Assembly: GCA_017466065.1 (NCBI GenBank)
Contig: JAFTUV010000003.1
Location: 1-7,540 of the forward strand
Direction of reading: 5' to 3'
Origin: Bacteroidaceae bacterium
GTDB lineage: Bacteria > Bacteroidota > Bacteroidia > Bacteroidales > Bacteroidaceae
Length of the DNA: 7,540 nucleotides
This document shows, one piece after another, positions 1-6,359 of this stretch. Both the position numbers and the translations under genes were made by a program. Below the pieces are notes generated by a model. It was not told where the DNA came from. It saw nothing but the letters and a program-made list of their open reading frames with translations, and searched no databases. Within the stretch, counting starts at the first letter, position 1, and each line of letters starts with the position of its first letter.

Positions 1-226
1 CGCAGTTTACCACAATAACATAAAGCAAAGATAGTGCAAGCGAGCGAGATACATAAAGTTCACTTTAATGTATTTCAAAGCGAGCGCAGCCTATTTTCGC
101 GATAGTAACGCAGTTTACCACAATAACATAAAGCAAAGATAGTGCAAGCGAGCGAGATACATAAAGTTCACTTTAATGTATTTCAAAGCGAGCGCAGCCT
201 ATTTTCGCGATAGTAACGCAGTTTAC
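1..226. repeat. 108-bp tandem repeat, two identical copies plus a partial third
   Basis: Copies 1-108 and 109-216 are identical by eye. A third copy starts at 217 (CGCAGTTTAC) and breaks off after 10 bp, although GCAAAGATAG at 231-240 matches unit positions 25-34, so a shortened third copy may run to 240. Each unit holds an imperfect inverted repeat (46-59 with 62-76; 154-167 with 170-184; 2-nt loop, one bulge, one G-T pair), two AAGCGAGCG direct repeats (38-46, 78-86 in copy 1) and, on the minus strand, a TATCTTTG box (33 to 26; 141 to 134). No credible ORF crosses it. The window starts exactly at a unit boundary, so the array may extend to the left. Its function is unknown. Confidence 0.95.
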
Positions 227-232
227 TATCGC
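207..232. repeat. Perfect 10-bp inverted repeat, 6-nt spacer
   Basis: GCGATAGTAA (207-216) and TTACTATCGC (223-232) are exact reverse complements around CGCAGT. The left arm is the end of the second 108-bp unit and the right arm lies in the degenerate third copy, so the structure exists only at this junction. It could be a dimeric protein-binding site or a cruciform. It sits about 134-159 bp upstream of the start inferred for the sigma-54-like promoter of clpC, a distance at which activator sites can lie, but that link is speculative. Confidence 0.6.
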
Positions 233-261
233 AAAGATAGCAATAATGTTGAGAAAACAAT
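232..261 (-). promoter_or_regulatory. Possible leftward promoter with TATCTTTG -7 box
   Basis: Read on the minus strand, 239 to 232 is TATCTTTG, a perfect match to the Bacteroidetes -7 consensus TAnnTTTG. An ATTG at 261 to 258 could act as a weak -33 element (consensus TTTG), but the spacing is 18 nt rather than 19-21. The same TATCTTTG box recurs on the minus strand in both 108-bp copies. This fits a gene transcribed leftward beyond the window edge, divergent from clpC. No such gene is visible here. Confidence 0.35.
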
Positions 262-338
262 AAAAAACAAAGAATATTTTATAATAAGGAATATATCACA
301 CACAAAGGCCTCGATATATTTTATGCTATTTTAATACT

Positions 339-355
339 TTGGCACACTTTTTGTA
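339..355 (+). promoter_or_regulatory. Sigma-54-like -24/-12 site upstream of clpC
   Basis: The site reads TTGGCAC (339-345), five bases, then TTGTA (351-355). The GG (341-342) and the -12 G (353) are in the exact GG-N10-GC geometry of sigma-54 promoters. The -12 dinucleotide is GT instead of GC. The inferred start would be near 366, giving a leader of about 112 nt before clpC. The same motif with the same GT variant precedes htpG, which raises confidence. No activator gene or rpoN is in the window, and the site could be chance. Confidence 0.45.
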
Positions 356-380
356 AGAATTCTTATGTAAAAATATTTTT
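354..380. other. Two adjacent perfect 12-bp palindromes
   Basis: TAAGAATTCTTA (354-365) and AAAAATATTTTT (369-380) are each self-complementary and are separated by three bases. The first overlaps the -12 end of the sigma-54-like site and its expected start. The second supplies the TTTG -33 element of the downstream promoter. Their placement suits operators, but short AT-rich palindromes also arise by chance. Confidence 0.4.
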
Positions 381-408
381 GGTGAAGAGTATTCGGGTTG
401 TATCTTCG
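378..408 (+). promoter_or_regulatory. Housekeeping-type (-33/-7) promoter of clpC
   Basis: TTTG (378-381), a 19-nt spacer and TATCTTCG (401-408) match the Bacteroides primary-sigma consensus TTTG-N19-21-TAnnTTTG with one mismatch in the -7 box. The same ten bases TATCTTCGCA recur just upstream of the GNAT gene (5275-5284). Transcription would begin around 413-416, about 60-65 nt before the clpC start codon. This is an alternative or second promoter beside the sigma-54-like one. Confidence 0.5.
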
Positions 409-453
409 CAGCCGAAGCACACAACACTAAAAAAGAAAAAACGAATATTCACC
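381..453 (+). promoter_or_regulatory. Nested inverted repeat / possible clpC leader hairpin
   Basis: Four complementary arm pairs nest in order: GGTGAA (381-386) with TTCACC (448-453), TATTCG (390-395) with CGAATA (442-447), GTTGT (397-401) with ACAAC (421-425), and CTTCG (404-408) with CGAAG (413-417), closed by the 4-nt loop CAGC. The outer 12 pairs are broken only by a 3-nt bulge (GAG). It ends 10 nt before the clpC Shine-Dalgarno, so it does not cover it directly. In RNA from the upstream sigma-54-like start the whole structure would form; in RNA from the -7 box at 401-408 only its 3' half would be present. As DNA it could be an operator around that promoter. Confidence 0.5.
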
Positions 454-463
454 AGAATTGATT

Positions 464-469
464 AAGGAG
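464..469 (+). promoter_or_regulatory. Shine-Dalgarno of clpC
   Basis: AAGGAG lies 8 nt before the ATG at 478. It is unusual in this window, where the other start codons lack a recognisable Shine-Dalgarno, and it fixes the clpC start. Confidence 0.6.
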
Positions 470-477
470 AAAGAAGT

Positions 478-2997
478 ATGAATAAAGAATTTTCGCAAAT
501 AATGTCGGAAATACTGTCGCTGAGCAAAGAAGAAGCCTGCCGTCTGCGCAGCAAGAGCATAAACCCCGAGCACCTGTTGCTGGGTATTTTGCGCAAGGAA
601 GATAGCCCGGCCGTAGAAATACTCGACACATTGAATGTAGACATAATTGGCATAAAAGAGAGCATAGAGCACCGCAGTGCCGTTCCCGATTATGCCAGCC
701 TACCCTATTCCGAAAATGTAGAAATGAGCCTGAGCACCGCAAGAATTCTGCGTTTCAGCACTTTGGAGGCACGTTCATTCAGAACCGTGGCCGACACAGA
801 GCACGTATTATTGGGCATTTTAAAAGAGGGCAACAACCTTGCCGCCAACATTCTGGAAGAGAACGATGTTACATATTCCCGAGTTTTAGAAACAATTAAA
901 AGTGTAAAGCCCGACGTAAACAACGGGTTCGGTTTCACCGAGGAGGACGATGAAGAGGAAGAGGACACCCCAAGCAAGCCCGCTTCCGACAGGGGGCAAG
1001 CCTTCACCGGCACACGCCAAGCAAAGCCGTCGAACGACACCCCGGTGCTCGACAACTTTGGAATGGATATGACAAAAGCCGCAGCCGAAGGCCGCCTCGA
1101 CCCGGTCGTAGGGCGCGAGAGTGAGATTGAACGCATTTCACAGATATTGAGCCGTCGAAAAAAGAACAACCCCATACTCATAGGTGAGCCGGGAGTAGGA
1201 AAATCGGCAATAGTAGAAGGCCTCGCACAGCGCATTGTAGAGCGCAAGACCTCGCGCATATTGTTCGACAAGCGCATTGTGGCACTGGATATGACCGCCG
1301 TTGTTGCCGGAACAAAATACCGCGGACAATTCGAGGAACGTCTGCGCTCCATTATGGACGAACTTGAAAAGAACCCCAACATAATACTTTTCATCGACGA
1401 AATACACACCATTGTCGGTGCCGGTTCTTCGCCCGGTTCTATGGATGCTGCCAACATACTTAAACCCGCACTTGCCCGCGGCGAAATACAATGCATAGGC
1501 GCAACCACCATAGACGAGTACCGCAAGAGCATAGAAAAGGACGGAGCGTTGGAACGCCGTTTCCAGAAAGTTCTTGTCGAGCCAACAACAGCCGACGACA
1601 CATACACAATACTCAAAAACATAAAAGAACGTTACGAAAGCCATCATAATGTAACATACACCGACGAAGCATTGCTCGCCTGTGTCAAATTGACAGACCG
1701 TTACATAACCGATCGCTGCTTCCCCGACAAAGCCATAGATGCAATGGACGAAGTGGGAGCACGCACACACATAAGCAACATAAAAGTTCCCAAAGAGATC
1801 GAAGATCAAGAGGCTGTAATAAAAATTACGACCAACAACAAGAACGATGCAGTGAAGCGTCAGGACTTTGAGAGTGCCGCCGGATTCCGCGACACAGAAA
1901 AAAAACTGCAAGAAGGGCTTGCCAAGATGAAAGCCGAATGGGAAAAAACCCTTGTAAACAACCGTCAGACTGTGAACGAAGAGGATGTTGCAAGAGTAGT
2001 GTCAATGATTTCAGGCATTCCCGTGCAACGAATACAACAGAACGAATGGGAGCGTCTGCGCGGAATGAAAGAGGAGCTGCAATCGAAGGTCGTTGCGCAA
2101 GACAACGCCATCGAAAAACTCACCAAGGCCATACAACGCAGCCGTATGGGCCTGCAAAATCCCAATAAGCCGATAGGCACATTTATGTTCCTCGGCCCCA
2201 CGGGAGTAGGTAAAACCCTGCTTGCAAAAGAACTTGCAAAATTCATGTTCGGCTCGGCCGATGCACTCATTCGCGTGGATATGAGCGAATATATGGAAAA
2301 ATTCACCGTGTCGCGCCTTGTGGGAGCACCTCCGGGGTATGTAGGATACGAAGAGGGAGGACAGCTCACCGAGAGAGTGCGCCGCCGCCCCTACTCCATT
2401 GTACTCCTCGACGAGATTGAAAAAGCACACACCGATGTATTCAATCTGCTGTTGCAGGTGATGGACGAAGGCCGACTCACCGACAGCTACGGCCGCACGG
2501 TAGATTTCCGGAACACGGTGCTCATTATGACATCCAACGTGGGAACACGCGAACTCAAAGATTTTGGCACAGGCGTAGGATTCACCAAGAGTGAGCGCGA
2601 AGGCAGCAAGGAGTATTCGCGCAGCGTAATACAAAAAGCCTTGAACAAGCGTTTCGCACCTGAATTCATAAACCGCATCGACGAGATTATAAACTTCGAC
2701 CAGCTTGGGCTCGACGCTATTGTAAACATTGTGGATTTAGAGCTCAAACAGATTGTGAAACGCATAAACGAGCTTGGCTACACAATAGAACTCACCGCCG
2801 AGGCCAAGAAACACCTTGCCGGCAAAGGCTACGACATACAGTTTGGTGCCCGTCCACTGAAACGTGCGCTGCAAACATATATCGAAGATGAAATATCGGA
2901 GCTGCTACTATGCGGTTCGTTGAAGCCCGGCGATAAAATCCTCATCGACAAGGAGCAGGAGAGCGACAAACTCAAATTCACAATCACAAGCAAATAA
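478..2997 (+). CDS. clpC: ATP-dependent Clp protease ATP-binding subunit ClpC
   Basis: A 839-residue cytosolic Hsp100 unfoldase that pulls substrates through a hexameric pore and passes them to ClpP. Visible domains in order: two Clp_N repeats (about 8-55 and 85-140); an acidic linker (155-163, nearly all E/D); AAA+ module 1 with Walker A GEPGVGKS (236-243), pore loop KYRG (280-283, Tyr281), Walker B with Asp307-Glu308 and an Arg pair (360-361); a UVR-like middle segment (about 457-491); AAA+ module 2 with Walker A GPTGVGKT (573-580), pore loop GYVG (620-623), Walker B with Asp645-Glu646, Arg finger Arg733 and sensor-2 GARPLKR (790-796). The VGF tripeptide (700-702) sits where ClpP-binding [IVL]GF loops occur, so partnership with ClpP is likely; no clpP is present here. 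The UVR segment and length favour ClpC over ClpA or ClpB. The gene appears monocistronic, with its own promoter region and terminator. Confidence 0.95.
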   Translation: MNKEFSQIMSEILSLSKEEACRLRSKSINPEHLLLGILRKEDSPAVEILDTLNVDIIGIKESIEHRSAVPDYASLPYSENVEMSLSTARILRFSTLEARSFRTVADTEHVLLGILKEGNNLAANILEENDVTYSRVLETIKSVKPDVNNGFGFTEEDDEEEEDTPSKPASDRGQAFTGTRQAKPSNDTPVLDNFGMDMTKAAAEGRLDPVVGRESEIERISQILSRRKKNNPILIGEPGVGKSAIVEGLAQRIVERKTSRILFDKRIVALDMTAVVAGTKYRGQFEERLRSIMDELEKNPNIILFIDEIHTIVGAGSSPGSMDAANILKPALARGEIQCIGATTIDEYRKSIEKDGALERRFQKVLVEPTTADDTYTILKNIKERYESHHNVTYTDEALLACVKLTDRYITDRCFPDKAIDAMDEVGARTHISNIKVPKEIEDQEAVIKITTNNKNDAVKRQDFESAAGFRDTEKKLQEGLAKMKAEWEKTLVNNRQTVNEEDVARVVSMISGIPVQRIQQNEWERLRGMKEELQSKVVAQDNAIEKLTKAIQRSRMGLQNPNKPIGTFMFLGPTGVGKTLLAKELAKFMFGSADALIRVDMSEYMEKFTVSRLVGAPPGYVGYEEGGQLTERVRRRPYSIVLLDEIEKAHTDVFNLLLQVMDEGRLTDSYGRTVDFRNTVLIMTSNVGTRELKDFGTGVGFTKSEREGSKEYSRSVIQKALNKRFAPEFINRIDEIINFDQLGLDAIVNIVDLELKQIVKRINELGYTIELTAEAKKHLAGKGYDIQFGARPLKRALQTYIEDEISELLLCGSLKPGDKILIDKEQESDKLKFTITSK

Positions 2998-3018
2998 CCG
3001 CCATCGGCACAACAAAAA

Positions 3019-3054
3019 AGTAACGCCCCGTCTGCCAAGCAACGGGGCGTTACT
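3019..3054 (+). terminator. Hairpin terminator after clpC
   Basis: AGTAACGCCCCGT (3019-3031) pairs perfectly over 13 bp with 3042-3054, around a 10-nt loop. The stem is GC-rich and preceded by an A run. The T tract after it is short and displaced (GCCATTTTG), so termination may be incomplete and some clpC transcripts could read into htpG. Confidence 0.75.
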
Positions 3055-3084
3055 GCCATTTTGTCACACACAACCAAAATGGCA
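3054..3084 (+). promoter_or_regulatory. 10-bp inverted repeat overlapping the htpG -24 element
   Basis: TGCCATTTTG (3054-3063) and CAAAATGGCA (3075-3084) are perfect reverse complements around an 11-nt spacer. The right arm contains the TGGCA of the sigma-54-like -24 element, and the left arm begins on the last base of the clpC terminator stem. No T tract follows, so a second terminator is unlikely. A dimeric operator at the promoter, or an extra hairpin on read-through RNA, are the alternatives. Confidence 0.5.
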
Positions 3085-3095
3085 CCCTATTTGTT
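3080..3095 (+). promoter_or_regulatory. Sigma-54-like -24/-12 site upstream of htpG
   Basis: TGGCAC (3080-3085), five bases, then TTGTT (3091-3095) gives GG-N10-GT, the same spacing and the same -12 GT variant as the clpC site. Aligned, the two sites share TGGCAC, C, T and TTTGT at the same positions. The start would lie near 3106, leaving a leader of about 63 nt before the ATG at 3169. I found no good TAnnTTTG box between 2998 and 3168, so this is the best promoter candidate for htpG. Confidence 0.45.
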
Positions 3096-3168
3096 GATAA
3101 CACAATGTGCGCAACGAAGAAAGCGCACGCCTACAAAAAAAACGATTAACCAAAAAAAAATTAACAAT

Positions 3169-5217
3169 ATGCAAAAAGGACACATTGGGGTAACAACCGA
3201 AAATATATTCCCCGTCATCAAAAAATTCCTGTACAGCGACCACGAGATTTTTCTGCGTGAGATAGTTTCAAACGCCATCGACGCCACACAAAAACTAAAA
3301 ACCCTATACGAAAAGGGAGAGTACAAAGGCGAGCTTGGCAATCTGCGCGTGAGAGTGACACTCGGCAAAGACACCATCACCGTGAGCGACAACGGAATAG
3401 GCCTCACAGCCGAAGAGATTGAAAAATACATAAACCAGATAGCACTCTCCGGCGCAACCGACTTTCTCGAAAAATACAAGGACAGTGCCAATTCCATAAT
3501 AGGACACTTCGGCCTTGGCTTCTACTCGGCATTTATGGTGTCCAACAAAGTAGAGATTATCACAAAATCGTGCAAGGAGGGCGCACAAGCTGTTAAGTGG
3601 AGCTGCGACGGAAGCCCCGAATACACACTCGAAGAGTGCGACAAGGAGAGCCGCGGAACCGACATTATAATGCACATCGACGAGGAGAGCAAAGAATTCC
3701 TCGAAGAGAGCCGCATAGCCGGCATACTCAACAAATATTGCCGTTTCCTCCCTGTGGAGATTGCATTCGGCAAGAAAAAAGAGTGGAAGGACGGCAAACA
3801 GGTAGAGACCGACGAGGACAACATAATAAACGACACCACACCTTTGTGGACACGCAAGCCCTCGGAACTGAAAGACGAGGACTACAAGGAGTTCTACCGC
3901 AAGCTCTATCCTATGAGCGACGAACCTCTCTTCTGGATACATCTGAACGTAGATTTCCCCTTCCACCTCACAGGCATTCTCTACTTCCCCAAAATAAAGA
4001 GTAACCTCGAACTTCAAAAGAACAAAATACAACTCTTCTGCAACCAAGTATATGTTACCGACGAAGTCGAAGGCATTGTACCCGATTTTCTCACTCTTAT
4101 GCACGGAGTAATCGACTCACCCGACATTCCCCTCAACGTGTCGCGCTCCTACTTACAGAGCGACTCCAACGTAAAGAAAATATCCTCCTATATATCCAAG
4201 AAGGTATCCGACCGCCTGCAATCAATCTTCAAGAGCGACCGTCCGCAATTCGAAGAAAAATGGAACGACCTTAAAATATTCATCCACTACGGAATGCTCA
4301 CCGAGGAGGACTTCTACGACAAGGCCTGCAAATTCGCACTCTTGCAGGACACCGATGGAAAGAAATACACCTACGAAGAGTACAAGAACCTCATCGAAGG
4401 CGAGCAGACCGACAAGGAGGGCAACATCATATATCTCTACTCCAACGACAAGGATAAGGAGTACAGCTTCATCGAGAATGCAAAGAACAAAGGCTACAAT
4501 GTACTCACAATGGACGGGCAGCTCGACATTGCCCTCATAAGCCTGCTCGAACGCAAATTCGAGAAGAGCCGCTTCACCCGCGTCGATAGCGACACAATAG
4601 AAAACCTCATTGCAAAGGAGGAACACAAAGCATCAACACTCAGTGAGAACGAGCGCGAAGTGCTCACCGGAATTTTCCAAAGCCAAATTCCTTCGATGGA
4701 TAAAAAAGAGTTCTATGTACAGGCGCAAGCAATGGGCGAAAATGGTGCACCTGTAATGATTACCCAAGCCGAATATATGCGCCGAATGAAAGAAATGGCA
4801 GCCATACAGGCCGGAATGTCGTTCTACGGTGATATGCCGGATATGTACAACATTCTCATAAACGAGGAGCACCCCATCATCAAACGTGTGCTTGGCGAGG
4901 CCGAAGCCGAATGTGCCGCAGAATTGCGCCCCATCGACGAAAAAGCCGCCACCCTCGAAGGCCGTCGCAAGGAGCTCTACGATGCACGCAAGGATAAAAA
5001 GGACGACGAAATTCCTCAAAGTGAAAAAGATGAACTCGCGCAAGTGGAAAAAGATATTACCACCGCAAAGAGCGACAAAGAGGCCATCCTTGCAAAATAT
5101 GCAGCAAACAACAGCACCGTGTGTCAGCTCATCGACATTACCCTGTTGCAGAATAATATGCTCACAGGCGAGGCACTCAACAAGTTTGTTAAGCGCAGCA
5201 TAGAAATGATGAAATAA
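3169..5217 (+). CDS. htpG: Molecular chaperone HtpG (bacterial Hsp90)
   Basis: A 682-residue cytosolic ATP-dependent chaperone dimer that remodels client proteins with the Hsp70 system. N-terminal GHKL ATPase motifs: EIFLREIVSNAIDA (26-39, with catalytic-type Glu31 and Asn35), SDNGIGL (73-79; Asp74, Gly76, Gly78) and the lid-hinge motif GHFGLGF (112-118). The middle domain carries NVSRSYLQ (323-330) with the conserved Arg326 that contacts ATP. The start is the ATG at 3169 because MQKGHIGVTTENIFP matches the normal HtpG N-terminus; a longer frame from a TTG at 3061 adds 36 basic, low-complexity residues that overlap the promoter region. The upstream stretch is A-rich with no Shine-Dalgarno. 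The protein exceeds the 624 residues of E. coli HtpG, largely through a highly charged stretch at about 590-640 in the C-terminal domain. I recall a similar stretch in Bacteroides HtpG, so it is probably a lineage feature. Confidence 0.96.
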   Translation: MQKGHIGVTTENIFPVIKKFLYSDHEIFLREIVSNAIDATQKLKTLYEKGEYKGELGNLRVRVTLGKDTITVSDNGIGLTAEEIEKYINQIALSGATDFLEKYKDSANSIIGHFGLGFYSAFMVSNKVEIITKSCKEGAQAVKWSCDGSPEYTLEECDKESRGTDIIMHIDEESKEFLEESRIAGILNKYCRFLPVEIAFGKKKEWKDGKQVETDEDNIINDTTPLWTRKPSELKDEDYKEFYRKLYPMSDEPLFWIHLNVDFPFHLTGILYFPKIKSNLELQKNKIQLFCNQVYVTDEVEGIVPDFLTLMHGVIDSPDIPLNVSRSYLQSDSNVKKISSYISKKVSDRLQSIFKSDRPQFEEKWNDLKIFIHYGMLTEEDFYDKACKFALLQDTDGKKYTYEEYKNLIEGEQTDKEGNIIYLYSNDKDKEYSFIENAKNKGYNVLTMDGQLDIALISLLERKFEKSRFTRVDSDTIENLIAKEEHKASTLSENEREVLTGIFQSQIPSMDKKEFYVQAQAMGENGAPVMITQAEYMRRMKEMAAIQAGMSFYGDMPDMYNILINEEHPIIKRVLGEAEAECAAELRPIDEKAATLEGRRKELYDARKDKKDDEIPQSEKDELAQVEKDITTAKSDKEAILAKYAANNSTVCQLIDITLLQNNMLTGEALNKFVKRSIEMMK

Positions 5218-5234
5218 AAAAAATGCTACATCAA

Positions 5235-5272
5235 AAAAAAGACCGGCGACAATAATATCGTCGGTCTTTTTT
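5235..5272 (+). terminator. Intrinsic terminator of htpG
   Basis: AAAAAAGACCGGCGA (5235-5249) pairs with TCGTCGGTCTTTTTT (5258-5272) over 15 bp with a single G-U pair and an 8-nt loop. The stem runs directly into a T-rich tail. It lies 17 nt after the htpG stop. The A/T symmetry would allow some function on the opposite strand too. Confidence 0.9.
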
Positions 5273-5274
5273 CT

Positions 5275-5282
5275 TATCTTCG
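5275..5282 (+). promoter_or_regulatory. Probable -7 box upstream of the GNAT gene
   Basis: TATCTTCG is a one-mismatch version of TAnnTTTG. With the next two bases it is identical to the clpC box (TATCTTCGCA, 401-410). It directly abuts the htpG terminator and lies 17 nt before the ATG, implying a very short leader. No TTTG -33 element is seen at the expected distance. Confidence 0.35.
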
Positions 5283-5299
5283 CACAACTATTAAAGCCT

Positions 5300-5833
5300 A
5301 TGATAACCCTCACCCGCATAACCAACCCCGACAGCACCGCCTACCGCAAGGCCGAGGAACTGCTCACCGCAACCTTCCCCCGCGACGAATACCGCGACCT
5401 TGCCGAGCAACGCGCCAATGTAGCCGGGAAAGAGAATTTTCACTTTATGCAGGCATACTGCAACGGAGAATTCATAGGCCTTGCAAGCTATTGGCTGTTG
5501 GACGCATTCTGCTACATAGAGCACCTTGCCACCCTGCCCGCACAGCGAGGCAAGGGACACGGCAAAAGAATTCTCGAACAGTTGCAAGAGGAGCACCACA
5601 GAATAGTATTAGAAGTAGAAGAACCCATCGACGAAATAACAACAAGGCGCATAGACTTTTACCGCCGCGCAGGGTTCACACTATGCAACATTCCTTATAC
5701 CCAGCCACCCTACCGCAAAGGAGGCAACAGCCTGCCTATGCTTCTTATGTTCCACGGTTGGGAGGCCGACAGAATTAACTACGAAAGAGCAAAAGAGAGC
5801 ATATACAGAAATATTTACAACCTCAAAGAATAG
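5300..5833 (+). CDS. GNAT-family N-acetyltransferase
   Basis: A 177-residue protein expected to transfer an acetyl group from acetyl-CoA to an amine; the substrate cannot be told. The acetyl-CoA pyrophosphate-binding motif is QRGKGHG (82-88), matching the Q/R-x-x-G-x-G/A pattern, after the strand YIEHLATLP (72-80). The later GNAT motif FYRRAGF (120-126) is also present. Length is normal for a single-domain GNAT with a C-terminal helical tail (about 153-177). No signal peptide or membrane segment is visible. The ATG at 5300 is chosen because it is the first in frame after the terminator and gives the full N-terminal GNAT region. It is the first gene of a likely operon with the gamma-CA-like gene, whose ATG follows after 3 nt. 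Confidence 0.88.
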   Translation: MITLTRITNPDSTAYRKAEELLTATFPRDEYRDLAEQRANVAGKENFHFMQAYCNGEFIGLASYWLLDAFCYIEHLATLPAQRGKGHGKRILEQLQEEHHRIVLEVEEPIDEITTRRIDFYRRAGFTLCNIPYTQPPYRKGGNSLPMLLMFHGWEADRINYERAKESIYRNIYNLKE

Positions 5834-5836
5834 AAA

Positions 5837-6352
5837 ATGGCAATAATAAAAACCCTCAACGGCATAACCCCCAAAATGGGCGACAACTGCTTTCTTGCCG
5901 AGACTGCGGCAATCATTGGCGATGTTACAATGGGCGACAACTGCTCCATCTGGTACGGCACCGTGCTTCGCGGCGATGTAAACACAATCACCATAGGCAA
6001 CAACGTGAACATACAGGACGGCGCAGTGGTACACACCCTCTACCAACGCTCAAAAAGCATCATAGGCAACAACGTATCCATAGGGCACAATGCCACAATA
6101 CACGGTGCCACCATCGAGGACAACTGCCTCATAGGAATGGGAGCCACCGTGCTCGACAATGCCGTTGTAGAGAGCGGAGCAATAGTAGCCGCCAACGCCC
6201 TTGTGACATCGGGGATGCGTGTCGAGGGTGGATGGATTTATGCCGGCGTGCCTGCCAAAAAGATAAAAGAGGTGAGCCGCGAGCAGCAAAAAGATATTGT
6301 GGAGCGCATAGCCAACGACTACATTATGTACGCCTCGTGGTACAAGGAGTAA
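5837..6352 (+). CDS. Gamma-carbonic-anhydrase-like left-handed beta-helix protein
   Basis: A 171-residue protein with hexapeptide repeats typical of a left-handed beta-helix (IGDVTMGDNCSIW, IGNNVNIQDG, IGNNVSIGHN and others, about 26-125) and a C-terminal helix. Three histidines are placed like the zinc ligands of archaeal Cam: His66, then GHNATIHG with His84 and His89 five apart. Arg45 and Asp47 (LRGDVN) and Gln60 (NIQDG) match other conserved active-site residues. The Cam acidic loop with its proton-shuttle glutamate is absent, as in CamH, YrdA and PaaY relatives, so carbonic anhydrase activity is plausible but unproven; a CoA-thioesterase or other role is possible. There is no Shine-Dalgarno, and it is probably translated by coupling from the GNAT stop 3 nt upstream. 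Confidence 0.88.
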   Translation: MAIIKTLNGITPKMGDNCFLAETAAIIGDVTMGDNCSIWYGTVLRGDVNTITIGNNVNIQDGAVVHTLYQRSKSIIGNNVSIGHNATIHGATIEDNCLIGMGATVLDNAVVESGAIVAANALVTSGMRVEGGWIYAGVPAKKIKEVSREQQKDIVERIANDYIMYASWYKE

Positions 6353-6359
6353 CTGTTCA

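Noticed and set aside
1..226. CRISPR array
   Set aside because: The units are directly abutting 108-bp tandem copies without variable spacers, and no cas gene is present.
464..469. RNA thermometer directly masking the clpC Shine-Dalgarno
   Set aside because: The nested inverted repeat ends at 453 and no arm pairs with AAGGAG, so direct occlusion is not supported.
705..1622. Long open frame of 305 codons antisense to clpC
   Set aside because: It lies wholly within clpC on the other strand, is Ser/Arg-rich in the way of reverse-frame translations, and shows no domain. Other long frames antisense to clpC, htpG and the downstream genes were dropped for the same reason.
3061..3168. Upstream extension of htpG from a TTG start (36 extra residues)
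   Set aside because: The extension is basic and low-complexity and overlaps the terminator, dyad and promoter region. The ATG at 3169 gives the usual HtpG N-terminus.
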